Assembly: GCA_003989065.1 (NCBI GenBank)
Contig: RXIW01000034.1
Coordinates: forward strand, 1 to 37,579
DNA: 37,579 nucleotides
DNA from: Candidatus Competibacteraceae bacterium
Lineage (GTDB): Bacteria; Pseudomonadota; Gammaproteobacteria; Competibacterales; Competibacteraceae
Direction: 5' to 3'
Shown one piece after another: positions 11,882-20,486 of the stretch. A program made the translations under genes and the position numbers. The notes beneath the pieces are model-generated. The model was not told the DNA's origin, did no database searches, and saw nothing but the letters and a program-made list of their open reading frames with translations. Numbering within the stretch: the first letter of the stretch is position 1; every line of letters begins with the position of its first letter.

Positions 11882-13966
11882 TCAATACCGCGCGTCGGAC
11901 GGTTTGCCGCCTTTAGGCCAGTCGTTGGCCTTGTCCGGGAAATCCGGACGTGGCTGATGCGAGAAGTACTCGGCGACATCGACTGCATCTTGATCGGACA
12001 GGCCGCCCTGGCCTAACGGGAAGTGCTCGCGCATCGCAATCGGCATATTGCGCTTGACAAACGCCGCCGCCGTATAAGTGCGTGCCATGCCCGCGCCGAT
12101 GTTGAACGACTGATCGCCCCACAGCGGCGGATAGACGAAGTTCTCGCCGTTTTTCAGCCCTTCGCCGTCCTGGCCGTGACAGATCGCGCATTGCGCCGCA
12201 TAGACTTCCTTGCCATGCTCGATATTCGGCTTGATATTCCGATCGATCTTGCCCACGCCACGGCCTTCGACCTTGTCTTCCGGCCGGGTATTGCCCTTCA
12301 TCCAGTCGAAGAACGCGATCATCGCCTGCATTTCGGGCGCATCCACCACCAACGGTTTGCCGTTCATCGAGCGGCGGAAGCAACCATTGATACGGTCGGC
12401 GAGGGTGATTTCCCGGCCGGCCCGCGGCGCATAACTCGGGAAAAATGCCGACACCCCGACGAATGGCGAGCCATCCGCCACCGTGCCCACGTTTAGATGG
12501 CAACTGGTGCAGTTCAGCACATCGCCCACATTCTTGGGTAGCATCTTGTAGGTATCCAGATGCAGGCGCATCCCATACACCACCTGTTCGGCATTGCTGG
12601 CCTTGAGCATGCCGGCGAGGCGTGGCGTGATAAACGTACCGGCGGCTTCGCGATCTTCGGCGTTCAGATCCTGACGCGCTGCCTTGACTTGCGCAGCCGT
12701 GATCACTCCTGCCTGATTGCCCCAGCTCTTACGAGTAAAGCTGAGAATCTCGGCGATTTCCTCGTCGGACAGTTTGGCAAACCCCGGCATGGTCAAGACT
12801 CGCTCGTGGGTCTGGGTTTGCGCGGTCTTCCAACCGGTCAACATGATATGGATCAATGAGGATGGATCGACCGACGCGACCGATGGCGTACCCTGCAGCG
12901 ACGGGAAAACACCTGGCACGCCCGTGCCATCCTGCCGATGGCAATCGACACAGAATTGCACATAGCCCAGGCCGCCGCGCGAGGTGAACAGATCCGCCGG
13001 TTTGGCATCGATGGGTTGGGTATTCACCACGATGGCCTTTTCGTCCTTGCCGGGGGGGAGTGATTTCAGATAGCCCACCATCGCGGTCAGATCGGCATCG
13101 GTGAAGTATTGCGTGCTGTTATGAATGACATCGGTCATGTTGCCGGAGACGAAGGTGGTGCTGTTGCGACCGGTTTTCAGCAGCATGACCGATTCTTCGG
13201 TCGACCACGGCAGATGGCGCAAACTCAGCGCCCGCCAGTACTCGACCGTCTCGCCTGCCAGGAAGTATTGACCGTCGGGACCGCTGGCGCTCATCGCCTT
13301 TTCCTGGAACATCAGGCCGCGCGGGGTATGGCAGGCCCCGCAATGTCCCAAACCCTCGACCAGATACGCACCCCGATTCCATGCGGCATTCTGTTTTTGA
13401 TCGGCGGCGAAGGGCGCATCCTGCAGGAACAGCCAGTTCCAGAAGGTCAAACCCCAGCGCTGATTGAAGGGGAACGACATTTCCGAGGGTAGATTGGGTG
13501 CTTTGGCGGCCAGAACGTCTTTCATCAAATAGGCATAAAGCGCTTGCATATCCTCGTCGCCGATCTTGGCGTAAGAGGGGTAAGGCATGGCCGGATAGAG
13601 ATTGCGTCCATCGGCGGCGATGCCACGGCGCATGGCGCGGTCGAATTGGGCAAAGCTGTAGTGACCGATGCCGTTGTCGGGATCTGGGGTGATATTGGTC
13701 GAATACAGAGCGCCAAACGGCGTGCTCAACTTCAATCCACCGGCGAAGGGAACGCCCTTTTCGGCGGTATGACAGGCCACGCAATCACCCAGTCGTGCGA
13801 TATATTCCCCTTTCTTCAAGGTATCGGCATCGAAGGACAAGGTTGGGTGACTGGTTGTGAGCACGGCCTGTTGGTGGGAGATGACCAGATACAAGCCGAG
13901 CACAGCCAGAAGGCCCACGCCTCCTGCTATCGCCAACCTGGTGATGATTTTTTTTGAACGCGACAT
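11882..13966 (-). CDS. Pentaheme cytochrome c: AdhB-like triheme module fused to TsdA-like diheme module
   Basis: The product is 694 residues from the ATG at 13966 (MSRSKKIITR). A hydrophobic segment at about 9-30 is a signal or membrane anchor, placing the rest in the periplasm. There are five CXXCH haem c sites: Cys62-His66, Cys209-His213, Cys339-His343, Cys486-His490 and Cys593-His597. Residues 45-415 resemble the triheme cytochrome subunit of membrane alcohol/gluconate dehydrogenases (STPFGALYSTNITPD, YPAMPYPSYAKI). Residues 450-694 resemble the thiosulfate dehydrogenase/tetrathionate reductase TsdA. Haem 4 is followed 39 residues later by Cys529 in INGCFRRSMNG, the known His/Cys ligation pattern, and haem 5 by Asn640-Met641, a candidate distal ligand. 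The frame is open 42 codons further upstream, but those residues are not signal-like. A start at 13981 is possible. No dehydrogenase partner is adjacent. The substrate is not proven; thiosulfate or tetrathionate is the best guess. Confidence 0.88.
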   Translation of the reverse strand: MSRSKKIITRLAIAGGVGLLAVLGLYLVISHQQAVLTTSHPTLSFDADTLKKGEYIARLGDCVACHTAEKGVPFAGGLKLSTPFGALYSTNITPDPDNGIGHYSFAQFDRAMRRGIAADGRNLYPAMPYPSYAKIGDEDMQALYAYLMKDVLAAKAPNLPSEMSFPFNQRWGLTFWNWLFLQDAPFAADQKQNAAWNRGAYLVEGLGHCGACHTPRGLMFQEKAMSASGPDGQYFLAGETVEYWRALSLRHLPWSTEESVMLLKTGRNSTTFVSGNMTDVIHNSTQYFTDADLTAMVGYLKSLPPGKDEKAIVVNTQPIDAKPADLFTSRGGLGYVQFCVDCHRQDGTGVPGVFPSLQGTPSVASVDPSSLIHIMLTGWKTAQTQTHERVLTMPGFAKLSDEEIAEILSFTRKSWGNQAGVITAAQVKAARQDLNAEDREAAGTFITPRLAGMLKASNAEQVVYGMRLHLDTYKMLPKNVGDVLNCTSCHLNVGTVADGSPFVGVSAFFPSYAPRAGREITLADRINGCFRRSMNGKPLVVDAPEMQAMIAFFDWMKGNTRPEDKVEGRGVGKIDRNIKPNIEHGKEVYAAQCAICHGQDGEGLKNGENFVYPPLWGDQSFNIGAGMARTYTAAAFVKRNMPIAMREHFPLGQGGLSDQDAVDVAEYFSHQPRPDFPDKANDWPKGGKPSDARY

Positions 13967-14259
13967 TTGCTTTTCGCCCATGTTTGCCGGATATAACCCG
14001 GCACGAGGGATGACGGAAAACTCCAGAGGCCAGGACGGTAATACCTTATTAAAAGTGCTGACACTATAGCGATATGGTCGGAAATTGCGCAAGCGCGGAG
14101 GTCGGATCGGTGGAAAGTCCTGCCATACTGGCGCGCCGGAACCGGTCGAAGGGTCGGCGGTCTACGTCGTCATTCGCGACAGGCTGGTGATGATGAGCGC
14201 CGTTTTTGGGATCGGTCCATCACAACGGCCATTATTACCCAGGGAAAAATCAATATCTT
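13967..14259. other. Divergent intergenic region between the cytochrome gene and mprF
   Basis: These 293 bases separate the minus-strand cytochrome gene from plus-strand mprF. The half nearest the cytochrome gene is more AT-rich and holds the promoter candidate listed separately. Short open frames crossing the region are not supported by homology or ribosome-binding sites. I see no clear plus-strand promoter. AGGGA at about 14241, 14 bases before the mprF ATG, is the only ribosome-binding candidate. Confidence 0.45.
14063..14092 (-). promoter_or_regulatory. Possible promoter of the pentaheme cytochrome gene
   Basis: Read on the minus strand, TATAGT (14063-14068) matches five of six bases of a sigma70 -10 box. 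It lies 18 bases after TTGCGC (14087-14092), a weak -35 match. The predicted start of transcription would be about 90 bases before the chosen ATG. Support is by consensus only. Confidence 0.3.
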
Positions 14260-16857
14260 ATGGATTCGCTTGACGGACAGTATCCTAAACCTGCGGTCGG
14301 CGCGCGTTTGACGCGTTACGCAGGACCTCTCATCGGCCTGATCTTATTCATCGCGGCGCTTTGGGTGTTGCACCAAGTGCTGGCGACCTACCATGTCCAC
14401 GATATCGTGCACGCCTTGGAGCGCTTGCCGAATTCGCGGTTGCTGATGGCCTTGCTGTGCACGGTGCTCAGCTATCTGATCGTGACCGGCTACGATTGGC
14501 TGGCCTTGCGCTACATTCGGCGGCCGCTGCCCTGGCCTAAGATCGGCTTTGCCGCCCTGATCAGTTATGCCATCAGCAATTCGGTCGGGCTGTCGGTCCT
14601 GACCTCGGGTTCCTTGCGCTATCGGCTGTATTCGAGCTGGGGCCTGACCACGGTGGATATCGCCCGGATCGTGCTGTTCACCACCCTGACCCTGTGGCTG
14701 GGGATCCTGACCATGGGGGGCGCGGTGCTGGCGTGGCATCCGCTGGATGAGCGCGCGCTGCCTCATTGGGTGGTGGCGAACGGTCGCCTGCTGGGGATGG
14801 CGATGCTGAGCGTGCCGGCTATCTATGTGCTGTTGGGGATGCTGCGCCGCCAGCCGATCAAGCTGGGCGCATGGGAATTGCCGATGGTGCGGCCGCGTCT
14901 GGCGCTGTCCCAACTGGCGGTAGGCGCTCTCGACTGGGCCATGGCCGCCGCGGTGCTGTACGTTTTGCTGCCGCCGTCGGCCAAGGTCGACTTCAGCCAG
15001 ATTCTCGGCGCTTTCCTGGTGGCCCAGATCGCCGGTCTGATCAGCCATGTCCCCGGTGGCTTGGGGGTGTTCGAATCGGTGATGCTGCTGCTGCTGAAAA
15101 GTCACATGTCGGTGGCCCATCTGCTCGGCGTATTGCTGGCTTACCGGGTGATCTACTACATCATCCCCTTGGCACTGGCCGCGCTCACCCTGGGCCTGTA
15201 CGAATTGCGCCATCAGAAGGAGCGGATTCTGTGGTTGCCGCGCCTGGTCGGGCCATGGGCCCCCGCGCTGTTGCCGCAGGTATTCGCCCTGTTGGCGCTG
15301 GTCAGCGGCGCGCTCCTGCTGTTCTCGGCAGCGACTCCGGAGGTGGGGACGCGACTGACCTGGCTGGAGCATCTGATTCCGCTATCGGTGTTGGAGGCGT
15401 CCCATTTCGTCAGCAGCCTGTTGGGGATCAGTCTGTTGCTGCTGGCGCGAGGTCTGCAACGCCGGCTCGATGCCGCGTGGTTGCTGGCGGTGCTGTTGTT
15501 GGGAGCGGGTATCGTGGCCTCCTTGTTAAAAGGGGTGGATTACGAGGAGGCGATCTTGCTGGCGGTGCTGCTGGCCAGTTTGCTGCCGTCGCGTCGCCAT
15601 TTCTATCGCCGCGCCTCGCTGTTTGGCGAATTGTTCTCACCGGGTTGGAGCATCACCATCGGGGTGGTGCTGGCCTGTAGCATCTGGCTGCTGTTTTTCT
15701 CCTACCAGCACGTGAGCTATTCGCATTCGCTGTGGTGGGAGTTCAGCTTTACCGGCCAGGGCAACGCGCCACGTTCGCTGCGGGCGCTGGTGGGTGCGTT
15801 GGGCGTCGTGCTGTTCATCGCGATCGCGCGGTTGCTACGGCCCATGCGGGTCGAGTTGAGCCTGCCCAACGCGGATGATTTGCGCACGGTGCAGGCTGTC
15901 GCCGCCGCTTTCCCGCATCATTACGCCCATCTGGCCGTGTTGGGCGATAAAGCGTTGCTGTTCAACGACCGGCGCGACGCCTTCCTGATGTACGGGGTCG
16001 AAGGCCGCAGCTGGGTGGCGATGGGCGACCCGGTCGCTGCCCGTGAGGAAGATCGCCGGGAACTGGCCTGGGAATTCCGGGCTCGCTGCGAACGTTATGG
16101 CGGCTGGCCGGTGTTCTATCAGATTCGCCCGGATCATCTCGGTCTGTATGTGGAACTGGGCTTGACCCTGCTGAAGATCGGCGAGGAGGCGCGGGTGCGG
16201 TTGGCGGAATTTACCCTGGAGGGCAAGTCGCGCAAGACCATGCGCAATACCGTCAATCGACTGGAGCGGGATGGCTATGGCTTTGCGGTGGTCGGCGCCG
16301 CGGAGGTCGCGCCGCTGTTGCCGCGGTTGCGGACGGTTTCCGACGCTTGGCTGGCGAACAAGAATGGGCGGGAGAAGCGCTTCTCGCTCGGTTTTTTCGA
16401 CCCAGATTATTTGCAGACCGGACCGATCGCCGTGGTCCAGCATGATGGGGAGGTGATGGCGTTCGCCAATCTCTGGCTGAGCGGGCAGGAAGAATTGTCG
16501 ATCGACCTGATGCGCTACCTGCCCGACAGTCCCAACGGATTGATGGATTTTCTGTTCATCCAGATCATGCTGTGGGGCCGCGACCAGGGCTATCAGTGGT
16601 TCAATCTCGGCATGGCGCCTCTGGCCGGCTTGCAGAACCGCAGTTTCGCTCCGCTATGGAATCGCTTCGGAGCGATGGTCTATGGCGGCGGCGAAACGTT
16701 CTACAATTTCCGCGGCCTGCACCAATACAAGGACAAGTTCAATCCACACTGGGAAGCCCGCTATCTGGCGACCCCCAATGGTTTGGTGTTGCCGCGGGTG
16801 CTGGCGGATTTGACCGCCCTGATTGCCGGTGGCATGACCGGGGTCATCGGCAAATGA
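14260..16857 (+). CDS. mprF: Bifunctional phosphatidylglycerol aminoacyltransferase/flippase
   Basis: MprF transfers an amino acid (Lys or Ala) from aminoacyl-tRNA to phosphatidylglycerol and flips the product to the outer leaflet, lowering the negative surface charge and raising resistance to cationic peptides. The 865-residue product from the ATG at 14260 (MDSLDGQYPK) matches the family length. The N-terminal 560 residues hold more than a dozen membrane helices with the flippase signature HVPGGLGVFESVML. The C-terminal 300 residues form the soluble DUF2156 synthase domain (paired GNAT-like folds), with LEGKSRKTMRN and the C-terminal NLGMAPLAGL region. An ATG at 14206 in the same frame would add 18 residues that are not membrane-like. 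acvB follows after 27 bases, a partnership also seen in Pseudomonas (PA0920-PA0919) and in rhizobia (lpiA-atvA). Lysine versus alanine specificity cannot be read from the sequence. Confidence 0.93.
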   Translation: MDSLDGQYPKPAVGARLTRYAGPLIGLILFIAALWVLHQVLATYHVHDIVHALERLPNSRLLMALLCTVLSYLIVTGYDWLALRYIRRPLPWPKIGFAALISYAISNSVGLSVLTSGSLRYRLYSSWGLTTVDIARIVLFTTLTLWLGILTMGGAVLAWHPLDERALPHWVVANGRLLGMAMLSVPAIYVLLGMLRRQPIKLGAWELPMVRPRLALSQLAVGALDWAMAAAVLYVLLPPSAKVDFSQILGAFLVAQIAGLISHVPGGLGVFESVMLLLLKSHMSVAHLLGVLLAYRVIYYIIPLALAALTLGLYELRHQKERILWLPRLVGPWAPALLPQVFALLALVSGALLLFSAATPEVGTRLTWLEHLIPLSVLEASHFVSSLLGISLLLLARGLQRRLDAAWLLAVLLLGAGIVASLLKGVDYEEAILLAVLLASLLPSRRHFYRRASLFGELFSPGWSITIGVVLACSIWLLFFSYQHVSYSHSLWWEFSFTGQGNAPRSLRALVGALGVVLFIAIARLLRPMRVELSLPNADDLRTVQAVAAAFPHHYAHLAVLGDKALLFNDRRDAFLMYGVEGRSWVAMGDPVAAREEDRRELAWEFRARCERYGGWPVFYQIRPDHLGLYVELGLTLLKIGEEARVRLAEFTLEGKSRKTMRNTVNRLERDGYGFAVVGAAEVAPLLPRLRTVSDAWLANKNGREKRFSLGFFDPDYLQTGPIAVVQHDGEVMAFANLWLSGQEELSIDLMRYLPDSPNGLMDFLFIQIMLWGRDQGYQWFNLGMAPLAGLQNRSFAPLWNRFGAMVYGGGETFYNFRGLHQYKDKFNPHWEARYLATPNGLVLPRVLADLTALIAGGMTGVIGK

Positions 16858-16884
16858 AGAATGCGAGAGGTGCGAGAGGAAGCG

Positions 16885-18330
16885 ATGCGCGAATCTTCCC
16901 GAATACTGTATCTGCTGGTCGTGTTGTTGGCAGCGCCCGCCGCTTGGGCTGAAGTGGTCGAAGAGACGGTGGAGACGCCTGATTTCGGCGTCTTGCATGT
17001 ACAACGCACGACCGAGGAGCCCAAGGGCATCGTATTGTTCGCCTCCGGCCGCGCCGGCTGGAATGACGATCTGAAGGCGGTGGCGAAGGCGGTGGCCGAC
17101 AACGATTACGTGGTGGCCGGCATCGATCTGAACGCCTATCTGGCTCAGCTGGAGCGCAAGGAAGCGGCCTGTGTCGACGTGTCCGCCGATTTCGAGCAGT
17201 TGAACCGCCTGCTGGAAGGCCGCTATCCGCCAGCGACGCACTTGCCGCCGATCGCGCTCGGGTATGGCGGCGGGGCGGCGCTGGTCTATGCCGCTTTGGC
17301 CCAAGCGCCGGCCGATCGGATTCATGCCGGCGTCGGGCTGGATTTCTGCCCGGAATTACCGCTGCAAAAACCGCTGTGTCCCGGTATGGCCAAGCTGGAG
17401 AGCGCGGCGCTGCCCGATCAGCGTGGCGTCGCGTTGAAGCCGGTCGCTCGCCTGCCGACTACCTGGTTCGTGTTTCAAAACCAACCCGCCTGCGATGCCG
17501 CCGCCGCGGCGCAATTCGTCAAAGCGGTCTCGCTCGCTCGCCTAACCGATATCCCTGGCCACGATGGCGTCAAGGGCGGACTGCCGCAGATCACCGCGCT
17601 GTTCCAGTGGCTGGATCCCAGCATTGTCAAGCAGGTCCAGCCCGATGCCAGCGTCAGCGGTGTGCCGCTGACCGAGGTGCCAGCCAGTGGCGGACCCGAG
17701 CGACCGCAACTGGCGGTGATGTTTTCCGGCGACGGCGGCTGGGCTTTGCTCGACCGGGCGGTGACCGCCGAGCTGGCGAAGAACGGGCTGCCGGTGGTCG
17801 GTTGGGATTCTCTCAGCTATTTCTGGAAGGCGCGCCAACCGGACGGAGTGGCGCTCGATCTGGAGCGGGTGTTGCGCCACTATCTGGAGGCATGGAAGAA
17901 GGAACGTATCGTGCTGATTGGGTTTTCCTTCGGCGCGGACGTGCTGCCGGCGACGGTGAGTCGGCTGCCGCCGGATTTGCGCGACCGGATCGATCTGATC
18001 GCCTTGCTGGGACTGTCGGAACACGCATCGTTCGAGTTTCACATCAACGACTGGATCAGTGATGCGGCCCATCCCAACGATTTGCCGGTGCGACCGGAGC
18101 TGGACCAGTTGAGCGCCATCAAACGACTTTGTATTTACGGCGTGGAGGATGACAGCAGCATCTGTTCGCAGCTTGGCGATAGCGGGGTGATCACGGTCCG
18201 CTTGCCGGGCAATCATCATTTCGACGAGGACTATGCGGGAGTGGCCAAGCACATTCTCGACCAGCTGCCATCTGCGGTTCCCACGGCTCCTGCAGCTCCT
18301 GCAACTTCCACGACCCAGGTGAAAAACTAA
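16885..18330 (+). CDS. acvB: AcvB/VirJ-family periplasmic aminoacyl-phosphatidylglycerol hydrolase
   Basis: Family members are periplasmic alpha/beta hydrolases that remove the amino acid from lysyl- or alanyl-phosphatidylglycerol made by MprF. The 481-residue product has a clear signal peptide (MRESSRILYLLVVLLAAPAAWA, cut before Glu23). It carries two hydrolase-like halves, as in full-length AcvB rather than the shorter VirJ. The C-terminal half holds nucleophile Ser348 in GFSFGADVLP and a likely catalytic His in GNHHFDEDY (444 or 445). The N-terminal half has GYGGG at the corresponding elbow, with Gly128 where a Ser would be expected, so it is probably inactive. The ATG at 16885 is preferred over 16861 because AGAGGA precedes it and the signal peptide then starts cleanly. 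Only 27 bases separate it from mprF and two bases from apaH, indicating one operon. Confidence 0.88.
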   Translation: MRESSRILYLLVVLLAAPAAWAEVVEETVETPDFGVLHVQRTTEEPKGIVLFASGRAGWNDDLKAVAKAVADNDYVVAGIDLNAYLAQLERKEAACVDVSADFEQLNRLLEGRYPPATHLPPIALGYGGGAALVYAALAQAPADRIHAGVGLDFCPELPLQKPLCPGMAKLESAALPDQRGVALKPVARLPTTWFVFQNQPACDAAAAAQFVKAVSLARLTDIPGHDGVKGGLPQITALFQWLDPSIVKQVQPDASVSGVPLTEVPASGGPERPQLAVMFSGDGGWALLDRAVTAELAKNGLPVVGWDSLSYFWKARQPDGVALDLERVLRHYLEAWKKERIVLIGFSFGADVLPATVSRLPPDLRDRIDLIALLGLSEHASFEFHINDWISDAAHPNDLPVRPELDQLSAIKRLCIYGVEDDSSICSQLGDSGVITVRLPGNHHFDEDYAGVAKHILDQLPSAVPTAPAAPATSTTQVKN

Positions 18331-18332
18331 CC

Positions 18333-19166
18333 ATGGCCGTTTACGCCATCGGCGATATTCAAGGTTGTTACGACCCCTTGCGGCGTTTGCTCGACCTGCT
18401 GCGCTTCGATCCGACCGCCGATACCCTGTGGCTGGTCGGCGATTTGGTCAATCGCGGCCCGCAGTCGGTGGAGGTGTTGCGACTGGTGCGCGATTTGGGT
18501 GATCGGGCCATAGCGGTGCTGGGCAATCACGATCTGACCCTGCTGGCGGTAGCTGCCGGTCAGGTCAAGCCCAAACGCAAGGATACCTTTCATTCGGTGC
18601 TCGACGCGCCGGATGGCGCGGCGCTGCTGGACTGGTTGCGCCATTGTCCCTTGCTGCATCACGACGCCGAACTGGGATTCACCCTGGTCCACGCCGGTTT
18701 GCCGCCGCAGTGGGATTTGGTTCAGGCGCAAGCATGTGCGGCGGAGGTAGCGGCCACGCTGCGCAGCCCGCGTTGCGCGGAATTCCTGGGCAGCATGTTC
18801 GGTGGCGAACCGCGCCGCTGGCAGGAAGATCTGACCGGCAACGACCGCCTGCGGTTTACCATCAATGCGTTGACTCGCATGCGCTTTTGTACGGCGGACG
18901 GCACGTTGTCCTTTTCCGAAAAGGGACCACCTGGCAGTCAGAAACCGGGTCTGTTGCCCTGGTTCTCGGTGCCGCGTCGGCGCAGCGCCGATCTTCGAAT
19001 CGTGTTCGGCCATTGGGCGGCGCTGGGTTATTACCGTGCACCGGGCCTCTATGCCCTCGACAGCGGTTGCGTGTGGGGCAACCGTCTGACGGCCATCCGG
19101 CTGGACGAGGCCAATGCGCCGGCCTGGAGCGTGGCGGCTGTCAGCTTGCCGCCGCTGCCAGCATGA
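18333..19166 (+). CDS. apaH: Symmetrical diadenosine tetraphosphatase
   Basis: ApaH cleaves Ap4A to two ADP and also removes Np4 caps from RNA, acting in the cytoplasm. The 277-residue product is close to E. coli ApaH (about 280). The metallophosphatase motifs are all present near the N-terminus: GDIQGCYD, GDLVNRGPQS and GNHDLT, with downstream HAGLPPQWD and the C-terminal GHWAALGY and DSGCVWG. The start ATG at 18333 lies two bases after the acvB stop, and the stop overlaps the folA start (ATGA), so translation is coupled on both sides. In E. coli apaH follows rsmA-apaG. Here apaG stayed with rsmA on the other strand, while apaH moved into the mprF-acvB-folA unit. Confidence 0.95.
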   Translation: MAVYAIGDIQGCYDPLRRLLDLLRFDPTADTLWLVGDLVNRGPQSVEVLRLVRDLGDRAIAVLGNHDLTLLAVAAGQVKPKRKDTFHSVLDAPDGAALLDWLRHCPLLHHDAELGFTLVHAGLPPQWDLVQAQACAAEVAATLRSPRCAEFLGSMFGGEPRRWQEDLTGNDRLRFTINALTRMRFCTADGTLSFSEKGPPGSQKPGLLPWFSVPRRRSADLRIVFGHWAALGYYRAPGLYALDSGCVWGNRLTAIRLDEANAPAWSVAAVSLPPLPA

Positions 19167-19657
19167 TGGCTACTCTCACGATCATCGCCGCGCTGGCCGG
19201 TAACCGGGTGATCGGGCGCGACAATCAGCTGCCCTGGCGGTTACCGGCCGATTTACGCTTTTTCAAGCAGACCACCATGGGCAAGCCGTTGCTGATGGGG
19301 CGACGAACCTGGGAATCGATCGGTCGGCCGTTGCCGGGACGGCGCATGATCGTGCTGAGTCGCGATCCGGCCTATCAGGCGCCCGGCTGTACGATGGCCC
19401 ACTCGCTGGAGGAGGCGCTGAGCGTAGTCGGCGCGGATGCCGAAGCGATGGTCATCGGCGGGGCGGCGCTGTACGCGCAAACCCTGCCGCTGGCTCAGCG
19501 GATGTATTTGACCCAGGTAGCGACGGATATGCCTGGCGATGCCTGGTTTCCCATATGGGATGAGCGGGAGTGGCAGTTGGTTTGGGAGGAGGCGCATCTG
19601 GCCGATACCGCCCATGTTTGGCCCTACCGGTTTCAGCGCTGGGAGCGGATGCCCTAG
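19163..19657 (+). CDS. folA: Dihydrofolate reductase
   Basis: FolA reduces dihydrofolate to tetrahydrofolate with NADPH. The 164-residue product (MMATLTIIAA) matches the usual length of about 160. Visible landmarks are AALAGNRVIGRDNQLPW (Met20-loop region), the proton-donor Asp in LPADLRFFK, the NADPH-binding GRRTWESIGRPLPGR, and VIGGAALYAQ. The ATG at 19163 overlaps the apaH TGA; an ATG at 19166 directly follows and is equally possible. It is the last gene of the mprF-acvB-apaH-folA unit. A larger open frame extending upstream inside apaH is only the out-of-frame extension and is not part of the protein. This would be the trimethoprim target in the organism. Confidence 0.95.
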   Translation: MMATLTIIAALAGNRVIGRDNQLPWRLPADLRFFKQTTMGKPLLMGRRTWESIGRPLPGRRMIVLSRDPAYQAPGCTMAHSLEEALSVVGADAEAMVIGGAALYAQTLPLAQRMYLTQVATDMPGDAWFPIWDEREWQLVWEEAHLADTAHVWPYRFQRWERMP

Positions 19658-19662
19658 GTGGC

Positions 19663-19677
19663 GATCGCATAGCGATC
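19663..19677. terminator. Hairpin between convergent folA and pentapeptide gene
   Basis: GATCGC (19663-19668) and GCGATC (19672-19677) form a perfect 6-bp stem with a 3-base loop, five bases after the folA stop, in the 54-base gap between convergent genes. There is no T-run, so termination activity is uncertain. Confidence 0.35.
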
Positions 19678-19711
19678 CGATCGGCCCGCCGGAGTTTGGA
19701 GGTGCCGCTGT

Positions 19712-20479
19712 TCAGCGACAGTCGCCGATCGAACCCGGCGGACAACGCTGCCGGTCGGCCCAGATCGTGCTATCCAGTTTGGCGTCGGTAAAGCGGGCAC
19801 CGTCGATGCGGGCATCGGCCAGGGTGGCTTCGCTCAGATCCGCGCCGGTTAGGTTCGCCCCGAGCAGATTGGCCCCATCCAATTTGGCGCCATGGAGATT
19901 GGCTCCGCTCAGATCGGCGTTTTCCAGCACGGCCCGGCTGAATATCCCGGCGCTGGCCATCGCGTTCGGCAAACGGGCGTCGCTCAGGTCAGCCTGGGTG
20001 AGGTTGGCCTTGCTCAGGTTCGCGCCGCTCAAGTTCGCGCCGCTGAGGCTGGCCTGATATAGGCGGGCGCTGCTCAGATCGACGCCGCTCAAGTCAGCCT
20101 GGTTCAGCGCTGCCCGATCCAGCCGCGCGCCGGCCAGATTGGCGCCGGCGAAATGGGTCTGTTCCGCCTTGGCCGAAACTAGCCGCGCGCCGGCCAGATT
20201 GGCACCAGCGAAGTGAGCGCCGGTCAGGGTCGCATCGCCCAGATCGGCCCCGCCGAGCCGTGCGCCGGCCAGCTTGGCGTTGGTGAAATCCACTTGCGTC
20301 AGCACCGCTTCGCGCAGGTCGGCCCCGCTCAAATCCACGCCCTGCTTGTCGCAGCGCAGCCAGTTGACGCGCCGCGCCGGCGGGTCGTCGCAGGCGCTCC
20401 AGCCGACGCCCGGCCAGCACGACAGGGCCAGCAGGCACAACGCGGGCACCCGGCCAGCGAACCGATGACCCGCGCTCAT
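19712..20479 (-). CDS. Exported pentapeptide-repeat protein
   Basis: The 255-residue product starts with a signal peptide (hydrophobic core VPALCLLALSC, likely cut after GVGWSA) followed by a short Cys-containing stretch. From about residue 47 to 240 it is an almost continuous run of A(D/N)LXX pentapeptide repeats, predicted to form a right-handed four-sided beta helix. One irregular break lies near the NAMASAGIF segment. Cys residues before the repeats and in the C-terminal tail (RCPPGSIGDC) could form disulfides in the periplasm. A lipoprotein reading (LALSC) is less likely because Ala occupies the -3 position. The gene begins seven bases after the lon stop with GAGGG before its ATG, so it should share lon transcription. 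Its function is unknown; pentapeptide proteins often bind other proteins, and the gyrase-protecting kind is cytoplasmic, unlike this one. Confidence 0.85.
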   Translation of the reverse strand: MSAGHRFAGRVPALCLLALSCWPGVGWSACDDPPARRVNWLRCDKQGVDLSGADLREAVLTQVDFTNAKLAGARLGGADLGDATLTGAHFAGANLAGARLVSAKAEQTHFAGANLAGARLDRAALNQADLSGVDLSSARLYQASLSGANLSGANLSKANLTQADLSDARLPNAMASAGIFSRAVLENADLSGANLHGAKLDGANLLGANLTGADLSEATLADARIDGARFTDAKLDSTIWADRQRCPPGSIGDCR

Positions 20480-20486
20480 GCCGCCC

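Noticed and set aside
18644-19162. Long N-terminal extension of FolA inside apaH
   Set aside because: DHFR starts at MMATLTIIAAL. The upstream residues are apaH read out of frame.
19539-20057. Repetitive plus-strand frame opposite the pentapeptide gene (RLAPL-type repeats)
   Set aside because: It is the antisense reading of the A(D/N)LXX repeats, which form a convincing exported protein on the minus strand.
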